Shown: one piece after another, positions 11,575-22,808 of the stretch
How the letters are laid out: the number at the start of each line of letters is the position of its first letter
Numbering within the stretch: position 1 is the first letter of the stretch
Assembly: GCA_024336345.1 (NCBI GenBank)
Contig: JANFOG010000002.1
Location: forward strand, 1,798,001 to 1,862,000
From: Mariannaea sp. PMI_226
Lineage: Eukaryota > Ascomycota > Sordariomycetes > Hypocreales > Nectriaceae
DNA: 64,000 bases
Direction of reading: 5' to 3'
Notes under the pieces: generated by a model
The model's input: the letters and a program-made list of their open reading frames with translations, nothing else
Databases searched by the model: none
Told to the model about the DNA's origin: nothing
Made by a program: the position numbers and the translations under genes

Positions 11575-13519
11575 TTACCGTTTCAACGGTCTTTCTCGGA
11601 TCCAGAATGTCACGAGGAATGCCGCCGATAAATAAATGGACATTGAAGCAAACGTATACATGGTTGCTGCTTGGTAACCGGCCCTGACCTGGTCGGCAAT
11701 ATGAGGCGGGAGCTCCTTGATATAATCCAAATTCTGGCGCACTCTCTCTTCGATTTCTTGAGCCTCACCTTCATTACTGAGTCGTGAAGCGAGTTGATAT
11801 CGTAAGACCTGCTGGAGCACCGCAGATCCTGTGCTGATACCTATGCTAGAGCCTAGGCTACGGAATAGGTAGGAGCATGCAACGGCGACGGCTGAGTCCT
11901 CAACAGCTGCGTTGGCGAGGAGACCAACGAGAGTAGTTGTGATACCTGGATATGCTTAGTGAAACCTGACATTTGGGTTTTTTTTGGTTCGGAAGAAATC
12001 TCACCACTACCAGCTCCAAGAGATGTCAATACCAGTCCTACTACCTCGCCCCACGTAGATTTGAACACGATAGATAGTGTCAAGGGGAGGAGGGCGGAGA
12101 GCAGAATCCCGTAGCCAGAGACGGTGACCCAGTAGAACTTCCCAGTTCTTTTAATTAACCACCCGCCAGCAAGTGAAGCGGCAACACCAGCCCCCATGCC
12201 AGGTACCAACAGGGCTCCGCTCTGAGTAGCATTGAACCCCTTCACAGCCTGGAAATACAATGGAGCGAAGAAGATAATGGCCACTTGGCCCGCCACGCCG
12301 AAGAAGTTGGCGAGATAGCATGCAAATAGGCTGCGATCAAAGATTACATGCCCTGGCGCGAAGGGATTCGAAGCTATTTTGATCTCCACGAAGAGGAAGA
12401 GGGCGAAGAATAGGGGCGTGACGGAGAGGGAAACGATGGTGACGATGTGCGACCAACCCAAGTTGGAACCCGAGTCCAAGCCAACCAGAAGCGCAACGAC
12501 GGCAGCAACGAGTGTAAAGGCGCCCAGGAAGTCGATCTGGCGCACTCGTGTGAGCCAGTGGTCATGAGAGACCGGCGGGAGGTCGAGGACGAAGTAGACG
12601 GCGATGAAAGCTACACAGCACAGGGGCACCTGGCCCAAGAATGACCTTTTTCCCCCAACCTCCTCTTTAGTACACATGCCATGGATAACAACGAAACGAC
12701 AGAGATTTGATTTCTTTATTTTACTCACCATCGCCAGCCAACGGAATCGGCCAACAAGCCGCCTAAAGGTGCACCAGTCGACGTACCGGCCGCCCATAGG
12801 ATGTTAAGATAGCCTTGGTAAACACCGCGCTCTCGCAGCGGCACAAGATCACTTAGCAAGATCGAGACGACCGAACTCATGCCGCCGCCGCCCACTCCGG
12901 CGAAAGCCCGTGCCGCACAGAGCTCTCCTATCGAACGCGCGAGCCCACAGCCCAAGCAGCCCAGCGCGAAGATGGTGTAAGCGAAAAGCAGGCATGGCTT
13001 GCGGCCAAATATGTCGCTAAGCTTTCCGTAGAGGGGTTGAAAACTCGTCAAGGTGAGGAAGTATCTACCAGAGAAAATGTGTAAGTGTGGTTTTCGGTCC
13101 TTTCTTCCCATGTCTTATTTTGCTTCTGAGTGTCAGAACAGCGGATGGGAAAGACTCACGCCGTGGCTATCCAGCTAGTGTTGTTCAGGGCATTGAGCTC
13201 GTTACCGATCTTGGCATATGTAGCAACAGTCAAGAGCTGGTCCATGGCAACCATGTAGACCTATTTTTGGGGGAGGGCATATGCTCGTCAGTTCCAAGGT
13301 GGCTTGTTCCAGGCATGATATTCCTGGACATACCCCGATACCGACAGCCGGGAGAATAAAGTGCATATTCTGAACCGCGCCTGGCGGCTCTTGCTCTGAC
13401 TCTCCCGCTCGGCCATTCTCAACAGCATTGTAATTTGTGGCAGCTTGACCGTCACCACCTCCTAGGAGAGGGGAGGTTTCTGTAGGGTGGCTTGGGGTGA
13501 CGGCGGAAGATGCAGACAT
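11575..13519 (-). CDS. MFS transporter, vacuolar basic amino acid permease type (VBA/Fnx-like)
   Basis: A 14-helix major facilitator of the DHA2 type, most like the Vba1/Fnx1 group that moves basic amino acids into the vacuole with a proton gradient. Five exons were derived: 13519-13334, 13260-13160, 13064-12729, 12645-12005 and 11945-11575, giving 544 residues. The N-terminus is hydrophilic with a TSPLL segment resembling an acidic/dileucine sorting signal. Conserved features include DQLLTVATYAKIG in helix 1, the loop motif GKLSDIFGRKP (MFS motif A), and the Gly/Pro-rich GMGAGVAASLAGGW. The third splice junction rebuilds GWRWSFLGQVPL, as expected in this family. Substrate is inferred from resemblance; a drug/H+ antiporter role is the alternative. 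Confidence 0.9.
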
Positions 13520-14718
13520 TGGTGGCTAGTTTTGAGGCGGACCACGGGACCAGCTGGTTCTGACCAAACGGTATTCACGCAAATGTATGTAGTCAAGATG
13601 GTCAAGCTCAAATTAAGACAGAGGTCACTACGGAGGGGTGAAGAGGATGCGTTGGGATACGAGTGAGTAAATGAGCGGTGGGCACAACAGTGACAGAAAT
13701 ATATTGCAAGCAAACTTCTCACGGAGTGATAAAAATAAGTCCCTCGGAAGGAATATGTAGGCATCGGAAGCAAACCTACTGGCGCAACTTAGCACCAACG
13801 GTGGCTGATCGTCTTATCCTGTAAGCCGGCATCCGAAAAACCCGACACAGCCCATGTTACAGTAGTACGAGGACCATTTGGAGGCGGGACGCGGAAGCGG
13901 TATGTAAATCCAGTCTCTCTACCTACATCTAACATGTGCAGCAAGCTATAGATTAGGTCGTAAATGTAAACATTGAGATAGATCTTAAACGAGATATCAC
14001 TAGTTGACTTGAGATCGCAGCCTTGCAACAAATGATTGGTGCGGTGGCTTCGACCAGTCATTGAAAATCATGATGAGAGGAGACTGCGAGTGAGTACCGA
14101 GTATATTGGCTCGAATGGATTCATTATTTCCAATCACCGCCACATAAAATGGCTTTGTTTAACTGGCTAACCTAACAAAGAAACAGGAATAAAAAGATGG
14201 CGAAAAAAAAGGAAGAATAAAGAACAGGTAAGTTGCAGAGTGCGCGAGAAGCGCTGTTACATGATGAGAGACGCAACTTAACCTACAGGCATGAACAATC
14301 CAATATACCGATAAGGAAACAGAACGCGATTGATGTGCCTTAATTACCTCGTGTAGCCGTTCTGGTTTCTGGTTGAAGTTTGAGTCATTTTGAACACCAG
14401 GCACGAATTATGACAGATGAGCCCGGGTTGGTCAACATCGGTGACGATAATCAAGTCTTGGAAATGGAGGCTGGCCTTGGCCCTGGGCGTTCAGCGCGAC
14501 AGGTTACTTTCGCATAGGTAAGGAATACTTGGGAATGTGGTACATGTCGTAGCGGGAAGCGAGGCACTTGGCCTGTCTGTTGTAGATACGAAGATGCGTC
14601 GGATAGGAATGCCCATTGTTATTATGATTTTTGATTTTGATTATGATTGTTGTTGTTGTTGTTATTGTTATCGTGCGAGCCTGTGTTTGGGTGGCACGAA
14701 ACGCGTGCGCACATATTA

Positions 14719-14760
14719 CAACACACGCATACACACACACATACACATACACATACACAT
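14719..14760. repeat. CA/TACACA microsatellite
   Basis: Alternating ACAC and TACACA units run through this segment. They generate spurious His/Tyr/Thr open frames. Confidence 0.85.
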
Positions 14761-15740
14761 GGTTCAACTTCCACAGGTGGCATTGTAAGAGAATAACGCA
14801 TGATAAACCTAGTACACCACCTCAGGTAAGCAGACTAATTACCTTACTATACCTACAGGATGAAAATTGCGTGGTTGCGTGCCTATCGACCGTACTGTAC
14901 TTGATTGAGAGGCAGCCATCGTTGTCCGTTATTTCCGGCTGATTATTGCATGTCGTCATATGGATGATCCGTGTCCCTTTTTGAGACAGCCCAGGGCTTG
15001 GCTAGCTGGTGGGCGAACGCCTAGGCTTCCCCCAAAGCAAACAAGGTGCAAGGCCCTTGGAGCCCATGACGAACACCCTGGTTCAAGATGACTCGGATCG
15101 AAAGGACTGATCGCCAGAGGAGCCCCGCCGTTGCTGTACCTGGTCACAAGTTGTTTCAGTGCCACGGCTGTCTCCTCAAGGCTCTGGATGGACATTGGAC
15201 AGGGCGACAAGTTTTGGCTTCTCACCCAAAGAGGGTGTGCCGTAACCACGGACAGAGTCCCTCCACGTGAGCTGACTTGGCTGCGTTTGATACGTAGTTT
15301 ACTTTTTATTACTCTTGTGTAAAGCTCAGCCAACCAGAAGGATAAGAAGAGAGAAAGAGAGAGAGAGAGCGAAAGCAAAACTGGCAAGTAAACAAGGAAG
15401 TAACCGAAAGCGCACCCCGTGATGAGAAGGAACCGAGGTTTGTATTAGGTACTCCGTAAGTAGTGTACGGACGTCTCTCCGGAGTACGAAGTACAAAGCA
15501 AGGAAATTCCCGTCTTGTCCCTGCTCTCGGTGCCGATGTACAACATGGAAGAGAAGGCTCAAATTTCTTTTAATATACACGACACTTTTTGAGTTTACCA
15601 AGGCGGAGCCCTTTCTAATTTACGCATGCATAAAATATATCAACGGAGTGGAAGAGAGAAATTACGGTGAAGTGGGGAATGAAGGAAAAAAAAGAAAAGA
15701 AAAAAGAGGAAAAGAAAAAAAAAACAATTTAAAGTTTGAG

Positions 15741-15763
15741 TGAATGAATGAATGAATGAATGA
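15741..15763. repeat. TGAA tetranucleotide repeat
   Basis: About five and a half copies of tgaa occur, just after a purine-rich A/G tract at about 15685-15725. Confidence 0.85.
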
Positions 15764-16224
15764 CTGAGTGGGAGCGTGAAAGCGTGAGAAAGGGAAAAGA
15801 GGGAACGTAAAACATGCCTAAATTTGATGGAAATGTCGACAACAAGAATCCCCTCGGCTCTAGGGGACCCATTTCAGCTGCCTCTGGCTCTTCACTTCAC
15901 ACTAGTGCCTTGTTTCAGCCGATCCAGCCTTGTCCCTGCTTCACCATCACTCAATGACCCGCTAGAAACCATCAAGAAAAGAGCCACAGTGGACACCCCG
16001 CCAGGCACTGGTCAGGCACTGGTCCTGTCTGGTCTGGCTCCCGTTCCTTCATCCACCCATTGATGGGTCTTTTCCCATCAGAGCAACATGACCTTGAACA
16101 ATTCCGAGGCATCCATAACTGAACGCCAGAGTTACTATGTAGAGCCAAATAGAACTGACTGATGGAGCTGGACCCTCTAACGTCTGTCAAGGCCCCTCTC
16201 TCCACTCCACTCGATGCCCCGCTC

Positions 16225-16229
<5 letters not shown>

Positions 16230-16255
<26 letters not shown>
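16230..16255. repeat. CT dinucleotide microsatellite
   Basis: A pure CT run of about 13 units is followed by more interrupted CT-rich sequence. Confidence 0.9.
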
Positions 16256-16714
16256 CATCTCTCTCTGTCATCTCTCCTGTCTCTAGTTAGATCGAGTCGA
16301 GTTATTCATCTGAATGTCTCCCACAAAAACACTCAAAAATTCAAGCAAGACATGGCTGCAGACAGTAACTGTCTCGTTTAATTGGCTACCAGGTTCCCCA
16401 AACTGAACTTTTACCCTTCCCTTTCCCCATCTCATCTTCCCCATCAGGCTACATACGTAATTATCTTCCATAGGTTCCTTGTTTCTTTTTTATTTGATAA
16501 GTTCTCTCTCTTTTTTTCTTGCCCTGGCCCCACTGGGGTTTTCAACATGGAACGCTTGCATTACTTGCTTGAATCCTGTGCCTGCGCTAACGAAAAGACG
16601 GTTGGTTCGGATCTTCACGTTGTGAAAGTGTGATCCAAGGAGCCCTCCTCCAAGTCGCGGTACCTACCTACTTACCTCAGGCCTCTCTGTACCTAACTCT
16701 ACCTCGTAGTTTCA

Positions 16715-16800
16715 TCTCATCCCATCCCATCCCATCCCTTCTTCTCTTCTCTTCTCTCCTCTCCTCTCCTCCCTTATCCATGCCATGCCATGCCATGTCT
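16715..16800. repeat. Four consecutive pentanucleotide arrays
   Basis: Back-to-back short arrays with units CCCAT, CTTCT, CTCCT and TGCCA lie about 380-460 bp upstream of the gene at 17175, probably within its promoter or leader. Confidence 0.8.
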
Positions 16801-17174
16801 TGTTGCTTTGCCATTTCTTAGAAACACACTCACTCCATCATAATCATTCTTCAGCCGTGTCTCGCCGGAGAGACTCAATCTCATATTTCTCCCTCTCCCA
16901 TTCTCACCACTTTGCTTCTTAAATCCACAGTACCATCACCATCATTCTATCACCACCACCTTTTCGTTCGTTGGTTCCAAGTGTGCAGTATCAATCATAA
17001 CTACTAGCAACGACGACTGATTGCTTGCGCATTGCAACCTTGGCTACTACGTAGTAACTGTTCCATTCGCTCAACCCCTGGTCTCGGCCTCTCGACCTGC
17101 CGCACCTTGTGTTTCGTATCCCCATCTACTTCAAAGCGGGAAGGCGAACGAATGCGCCCAATGCTCGTCTCATC

Positions 17175-19652
17175 ATGTCCACCATGCTGAGTCCCCATTC
17201 TCTTCAGCCGCCTAAAACAGGCTCGTCGCGCTGGTCAAAAGCCCTTCCCGAAGTGCCGGGCGTTGACCTCGATGACATTTACGACGAGTACAAAGACGAG
17301 GAGCCTTCTCCCATCTCACCAGAAAACAAGGACCTTCCCCGGCTTCCCATTCCACCACCGCCACCAAGGTCGACCAGCATGGCCGCCAATGCGCAACCTT
17401 TCAATTCCTCGTTATCTCCATTGCCTACCATTAACACTGCTGTGGCGCCTGGTTCAACAGGACTGCCCATGATGGCTATCCCACGTCGTCCTGTCGGCAA
17501 ACAGCCTTCCCGCTTTGTGCAGCCACAGCCGCAACAGCAGCAGCAGCAGCAGCAACAACAACAGGAACAGCCGCATCAACCAGAGCAGGCCCAGCCTCCC
17601 TCTCCCACACAGTCAATATCCAGTATCTTGTCGGCTTACTCAAAAGGCTCCAGCTTAGATGATTCGCCAATTCAAACTTCGGAGAGCACACATCCATCCC
17701 TGGCGAATGTTTCCTTGCCGCCGAGACACGAGCAAGCTCCACCTGCCAGCAGCAAGATGCAGACGCTTATTAGTCCTTCCTCCACCAAGCCGAAGCTTCC
17801 ACCAACGCTCCAACCACATTACCATGTTCGGGTCGCCCCAGATCCTCCCATCAAGCTTAAGACTGATCTTTTGCCTCCACCTCCCCCAACAAAGGACTTC
17901 AAATACGGGCTGCCTGCATCGCCTCTTCCAACCCGTCCTAAAGTCACGGCCACGGCAGCGGCCACAACCTCATCCACCACCACCACAGCGCCGAAAGCCA
18001 CAGCCACAGCCACACTATCTGACCTCAACACCTCATCACCGCCAAGACCTCAGATTTGGCGTCGTCGATCTATAAAGGCTGATCGGAGCCTGGAGCTCCC
18101 AGACCTCAAGTTAGTCGACAGCCATGGGTCAACTGCCGCCTCCGCACCCGTATCGCAGCAACCCGTGACTAAGAAGCCAGTGGCTTTGCAGACCGGCCAA
18201 AGTCAAATCCCAACTCAAAGTGAAGCTCAAGTCCAAGCCCCGTCCAACTCCCAACCAGTAGAAGACCAATCAAATAAATCGTCTCTTCCACCCGGTGTCA
18301 TCAAGGTGTCAACCTTGACATTCAACGCCCCCAAACCCAACTACGCCAACAACCAAACCAGAGGAGAGATCACCAAGACCGCTCACCCGGCCCCAGCTCC
18401 GGTCCCAACAGCCCCTGCCGTCATCCCGGCGGTGCCGTCGACGGCACCGTCTCCAAACAAAGCAGTTGAAGCCGACTCCCCGACAATGGGCAGCGGCGGC
18501 TCCAAGCTCCACAAGCTCAAGGACAAGCTCCATCCGTTCCATCGTCGGGGTAAGTCTTCGATTGATACATCAAGTGATTCCACAGGTCGCCCTGGTTCCC
18601 GCCGACCACCAACGCCCGAGTATCAGAAACAGGATGTCAAGACACCCATCATCGACTCTTTTGTTTCGCCCTTATCACCTGCCTCATCTCCTGAGCTTCT
18701 CGCAGAGGATTCCCCAGATCTATCTAAAGAATTGCCTAAGAGCCCACCGGCGAATGACAACACTCATCATGTTGGGCATGTCCGAACCGAATCAGCGACG
18801 TCAAATGGCCCGCGAGTCGAGTTGACATCGCCATCTCGTAAAGCAGTGCCTCCTCCAACAACAATGGTCCTCAAATCCAAACCAATACCAGAGAAGACAC
18901 CTGCATCTGATGACCATGTTCCCATTCGAAATGAGCCGATTAAATCCCTACCCGACCGTCCTGGTCCTGTTCGAAACGAGCCGGCGAATACCATGCCGAC
19001 CGAACAAAAGGGGGAAGTCGTGGCCCGGCACCAAGCTGAGGCAGAGCCCAAGTCACCCTTGAGGCGGTCATTGCCTCCATTGACAACCAATGTTGGTAGT
19101 CGACCGTCTTCGGGCAGCGATTCGCCAGCTAGTCGGGCCCACCACTCCGCCGATACTCCTACCAGATTCCCTCCCCGGGGTTCATCAGTCCGATCTAATG
19201 GCTCTAGAGCTTTTGAGCAGCAGCCCCGACATGTACCTGAGGAACTTGATCCCAGACTCGTTCTGTCGTCTTCCCATGGTTATCTCTACAGAGGCCGAGA
19301 TGGAACTCTATATCCAGAGATGAAGGTCACACGGGACGCGGATCCTCAGGCAGCCTACTTCCCGGCGCAGACGGAGAAGCCCGTGCCGCTGGACACAATC
19401 TTTAAGGCAGCCCCCCTAAAGGATTCGCACTATAACTGCTACCAGGGGCATCGAACCATGAACCGGAGGTCTAACAGAAACTACTCTCTTACATGTCAGA
19501 CATGCGAGAAACCAGACGCCGAGGACCGCTGGGTGTGCACTTTCTGCCATCTCCGCATCTGCGAATCTTGTTTCGCAACTCTAAGTGGACATCACAAAAA
19601 CCTCAATCAATTGATGGACGATATCAGCCACCAAGCAATTACTGCTGCATAA
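17175..19652 (+). CDS. Large disordered polyQ protein with C-terminal Cys/His zinc finger
   Basis: An uncharacterised protein of 825 residues in a single exon. I chose the ATG at 17175 (MSTMLSPHSLQ), because the open frame upstream begins in leader-like DNA. Residues 1-740 are Pro/Ser/Thr-rich and probably disordered, with a polyglutamine tract at about 117-135 and many SP/TP sites. The last about 110 residues look folded, starting with a segment containing HGYLYRGRDGTLYPE. They continue into a Cys/His-rich finger (about 765-808) with CQTC, CTFC and CESC pairs followed by HH. This spacing resembles ZZ or B-box-like fingers that bind proteins rather than DNA, but I do not recognise the family exactly. 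A scaffold or adaptor role is inferred. Confidence 0.78.
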   Translation: MSTMLSPHSLQPPKTGSSRWSKALPEVPGVDLDDIYDEYKDEEPSPISPENKDLPRLPIPPPPPRSTSMAANAQPFNSSLSPLPTINTAVAPGSTGLPMMAIPRRPVGKQPSRFVQPQPQQQQQQQQQQQEQPHQPEQAQPPSPTQSISSILSAYSKGSSLDDSPIQTSESTHPSLANVSLPPRHEQAPPASSKMQTLISPSSTKPKLPPTLQPHYHVRVAPDPPIKLKTDLLPPPPPTKDFKYGLPASPLPTRPKVTATAAATTSSTTTTAPKATATATLSDLNTSSPPRPQIWRRRSIKADRSLELPDLKLVDSHGSTAASAPVSQQPVTKKPVALQTGQSQIPTQSEAQVQAPSNSQPVEDQSNKSSLPPGVIKVSTLTFNAPKPNYANNQTRGEITKTAHPAPAPVPTAPAVIPAVPSTAPSPNKAVEADSPTMGSGGSKLHKLKDKLHPFHRRGKSSIDTSSDSTGRPGSRRPPTPEYQKQDVKTPIIDSFVSPLSPASSPELLAEDSPDLSKELPKSPPANDNTHHVGHVRTESATSNGPRVELTSPSRKAVPPPTTMVLKSKPIPEKTPASDDHVPIRNEPIKSLPDRPGPVRNEPANTMPTEQKGEVVARHQAEAEPKSPLRRSLPPLTTNVGSRPSSGSDSPASRAHHSADTPTRFPPRGSSVRSNGSRAFEQQPRHVPEELDPRLVLSSSHGYLYRGRDGTLYPEMKVTRDADPQAAYFPAQTEKPVPLDTIFKAAPLKDSHYNCYQGHRTMNRRSNRNYSLTCQTCEKPDAEDRWVCTFCHLRICESCFATLSGHHKNLNQLMDDISHQAITAA
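17520..17572 (+). repeat. Polyglutamine-coding CAG/CAA tract
   Basis: Mixed CAG and CAA codons encode a near-uninterrupted glutamine run inside the zinc-finger protein gene. Confidence 0.9.
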
Positions 19653-21146
19653 ATGTTCTGGTTCTTCCCAGCTTCAATTTACAGAAGGTTCTGCAGAAGG
19701 CCTCACGAAACGAGACTCCTGATCCCTCCTCTTATTGACGACCTTTTCTTTTTTCTTTTCCCTTTTAGCCAACAAGTACAGCTTGTTTTCCTTTTGTCAC
19801 GAACATAGAAACATATTTTTTTCCCTCTCTCACAGGACTGGATCACGGTTGCATGGATCATATTGCGTGTTGATGGGGTTATTAGGGACAAAGCCTGGAC
19901 TGTGTGTGATATGGAAACAAAAATCAATCATAGAGAGTGGGAATATTCGAGTTTATGAGATGTTATGTTTATTTACTAAAGTTAGTTTATTGAGAATCCG
20001 ATGATGCTAATCCTCTGGGGACATCACCTGGCGCATATGGATCGCCAAAGGGTCAAAGCAAAGCAAAAATGGGGACAAATGGCTGGGCCTGCAGGTACAC
20101 GGAATTGACAGAGAAAGGGTCAGTAGTAAGTAGTACGATTGATACCCAAAAGGTGCAAATAAAAGGAAAAATGTTGAACAACAAATCATCGTGTTACTAT
20201 GAATATGTTTGCATGCGACTATGGCGTGGGGATACGAAAGCACATTCGTTCCCTCTGCCTGGCACGTTTTCTGTGTGAGGCTACCTTTCCTGCTTCCTTT
20301 GTTTCCGCAAGGCGTTGCATGAATCAAGTTCATGCAGGATAAAGAGGATGACGCACAAAGGTTTCATCCCGAGGTAAGGGGGGAGGGGAGGGGGATCGTC
20401 GATAATTCTTGCAGCGATAAAACAGTCTTTTGTTTTTCGAGATTCTAGCAGTGTCTGGGTCTGTCTTTTCTTTTCTTTTTTCCCCCTTCTTTTTTCCGTG
20501 ATAGCTTGTTTCACCCAGAACCCTTTTTTTATTTTATTTTATTTTTATTTTACCATTATTATATGCCCATCTCTCTGGCCTCTCTGGCCTCTATTCACAT
20601 TAACTGGCGGATGCGGAAGATTTTCCCATTTGAGCTACCTACAGTAGTAGGTAAATAATTCAATAAGATCCAGACATTAATAAGTTAGCTACTGAGCTAA
20701 TAAAGTCGGTCTGGCCAAGATTGTTCGGCAGATAAGATAGGTTCTTAATGTACAGTACCTGACTTGACAGGTTTGAGTTGGTACAAGCTGTACTCTTGTG
20801 GGTGGGTCAGTCAGCTCTCTCTTTCTTTGCTTCCTGTGCGACTCTTGTCTGTCTCGTGCTCTCTCCTCCGTCTTTCATACACACTCTCTGGCACTCTCTC
20901 ATCAGCGCCAGCTTATCCAGTTGGAAGCTCAGAGGCCAGCTTTCCCTCCCTCCCCCATTTTGACGAAAGCTGTTTCGTTGTTTCGTTTCCCAGCGTCTCC
21001 ACATGTGACATGGCATGGACCTCTAGGGACCTTTGGGGGCCAGCTAAAAAGTAAAGGCAACTTACCCCAGATTCTCCAAATCTCTTCTCTTTTGCTCGAA
21101 ATCTTTAAAGTAAACAAATCATCCAAAAACAGGGGGGTGGCCCATC
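19653..21146. other. Intergenic, no gene recognised
   Basis: This 1.5 kb holds the 3' flank of the zinc-finger protein gene and the promoter/leader of the gene at 21147. A T/A-rich run of TTTTA-like units lies at about 20524-20552. The frames present are low-complexity. Confidence 0.6.
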
Positions 21147-22808
21147 ATGTCTTCTTTACAACGCTCGCGGTCTCTTCGGAAGCCCACCACGACCACCTCT
21201 TCTGTCACGCCCGCATCGACATCTACATCTACAACTACAACTGCAAAAACATCTAGGATCCGGGCTGCAGCCACGGCTACACCTACAGAAACATCCCGCA
21301 ATACCCCCGATTTATCGGCTCCGACTGACGATGCTGAACCTCGTCATGGATCTCCAAGTCGGCTGCCAGTTAAACCGTTGACTCGAAGCGCAACCGCTGC
21401 CTCAATTGCCAGCTCAACATCAACAAGGAGGACGCTGAGAAGCGGTTCAACAGCATCAAAGTCGACTCCAACCCCAACCCCAACCTCAACCTCATCCAGT
21501 AACCCTACACGAACCAATGGCTTGTCACGCTCCTCATCCCTGAGACAACCATCCACAGCGGCATCTCAGGAGCCACCCAAGAGGGATCCTACAACGACCC
21601 GATATCCCCCATCCACAACCACCACGAGAAATCGCACAGTAGCGAGGCCGACCTCCTCAGACGGTAACCCTCCCACGCAGACCAAACGACTACTCACGCA
21701 TACCCGCGCACGAAGCACTACGACTGTGACCGCACCTACTGCCCCTTCTTCCGCACTCAGAAACACCCCTATCCTACGCCCAGCCTCTGGCGGATCATCA
21801 ACATCATCTTCCTCGTCAACAACTACGCGAACCATCACCGCCCGCAAAGTATCGAGCGGAAAAGAGAGACTTGTCGTCAGTGCTACCTCCGCTGCCACCG
21901 CCGCCACTACTGTTGCAGCTCCTCCATCGACCCAGGCAGCGCAGCCTCGTCTCCGACCAGCCTTCTCGACACTACAGCAACACTATTCGCCTGCCAAATC
22001 TAGCGCCCCTAAGCCATTGACGTCGACGTTCCTGGCCCCGCCGTCCCCGTCCAAGCTACCCGCAAACGTCGCCGCCTCCGCCGAGACTAGCAAGTTGCAG
22101 ACAGAACTGCTCCAGCTACACCTCCTGCACCGGGACTCTGCGGTAGTTGATGTCGAGTGGCGCGCGAGCGCAAAGCAAAAGCTTGGCGAGCGTTTCACCA
22201 AGGTCGCTGCTGAAGGAAGACGTGTTGATGAGCAAGAACGGGCTGAAGTCGAACGGGAAAATGTCTTGGCGTTGAGAAGCTGGGCGATGGGCGGCGGCCT
22301 GGAGGAGAGGATCCAGACGCTAGACACAGTGATCAATGGGGTGTGGACGCTAGGAGAGCCTGGCGGGCGATACGCTCGCGTAGTTAGGAGGTTTGAGCGC
22401 TGGGTTGACCGCATGTGCGAGATCGAAGATGCTCGTCGCGGCGACGCGGCGCTCCTCCAGGAGCAAGACGTTCTCTTCATCGGCGAGCTCGATGCCGCGT
22501 GGAAGGACGAGTGTACAGGGCTCATCCGTCGCCTGGATGGAATCAAGCGACACCTGGAAGGCCTTGGATACATCCCAGAGGATGAAGGGGAAGAGGGACC
22601 AAGCACCACTACAACCACAAGCTTAAAGCGCATGGTAGATAATTCTAGAACATTGGTAGAAGGCATGTTGGCAGAGCTGAGTCTCATGGAGGAGATCGAG
22701 CGTGAGGCACTGGCCAGAGAAGATGATTGGATTAGGAGGATGAACCGGGATAATGACGATGATGTGAACGATACCCCCCGCGCCGGAGCGATTTGGCGAG
22801 TAGTTTGA
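21147..22808 (+). CDS. Basic Ser/Thr-rich protein with helical C-terminal domain (possible augmin HAUS8-like)
   Basis: An uncharacterised 553-residue single-exon protein. Residues 1-310 are extremely Ser/Thr/Pro/Arg/Lys-rich, basic and probably disordered. Residues 310-545 are predicted by eye to be mostly helical: it opens with ELLQLHLLHRDSAVVDVEWR, continues through several amphipathic helices, and ends with an acidic tail. A basic disordered N-terminus followed by coiled-coil helices with a conserved W-R motif is the layout of the microtubule-binding augmin subunit HAUS8 and of plant QWRF proteins. This is only a layout analogy; the identity is unproven. The start lies at the first ATG of the frame. 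No obvious introns are needed. Confidence 0.75.
   Translation: MSSLQRSRSLRKPTTTTSSVTPASTSTSTTTTAKTSRIRAAATATPTETSRNTPDLSAPTDDAEPRHGSPSRLPVKPLTRSATAASIASSTSTRRTLRSGSTASKSTPTPTPTSTSSSNPTRTNGLSRSSSLRQPSTAASQEPPKRDPTTTRYPPSTTTTRNRTVARPTSSDGNPPTQTKRLLTHTRARSTTTVTAPTAPSSALRNTPILRPASGGSSTSSSSSTTTRTITARKVSSGKERLVVSATSAATAATTVAAPPSTQAAQPRLRPAFSTLQQHYSPAKSSAPKPLTSTFLAPPSPSKLPANVAASAETSKLQTELLQLHLLHRDSAVVDVEWRASAKQKLGERFTKVAAEGRRVDEQERAEVERENVLALRSWAMGGGLEERIQTLDTVINGVWTLGEPGGRYARVVRRFERWVDRMCEIEDARRGDAALLQEQDVLFIGELDAAWKDECTGLIRRLDGIKRHLEGLGYIPEDEGEEGPSTTTTTSLKRMVDNSRTLVEGMLAELSLMEEIEREALAREDDWIRRMNRDNDDDVNDTPRAGAIWRVV

Larger units (their letters stand above)
13520..17174. other. 3.6-kb intergenic stretch rich in simple repeats
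   Basis: No gene was recognised. The right end, from about 16.3 kb, is pyrimidine-rich and probably the promoter and leader of the gene starting at 17175. Simple repeats are listed separately. Small frames here come from low-complexity DNA. Confidence 0.6.

Noticed and set aside
11853..12797. Single continuous frame of 314 codons in the MFS gene
   Set aside because: It reads through introns; the spliced model restores the transporter family sequence at both junctions.
21983..22687. Minus-strand open frame of 234 codons
   Set aside because: Antisense to the helical part of the Ser/Thr-rich protein; Ser/Arg-rich shadow.
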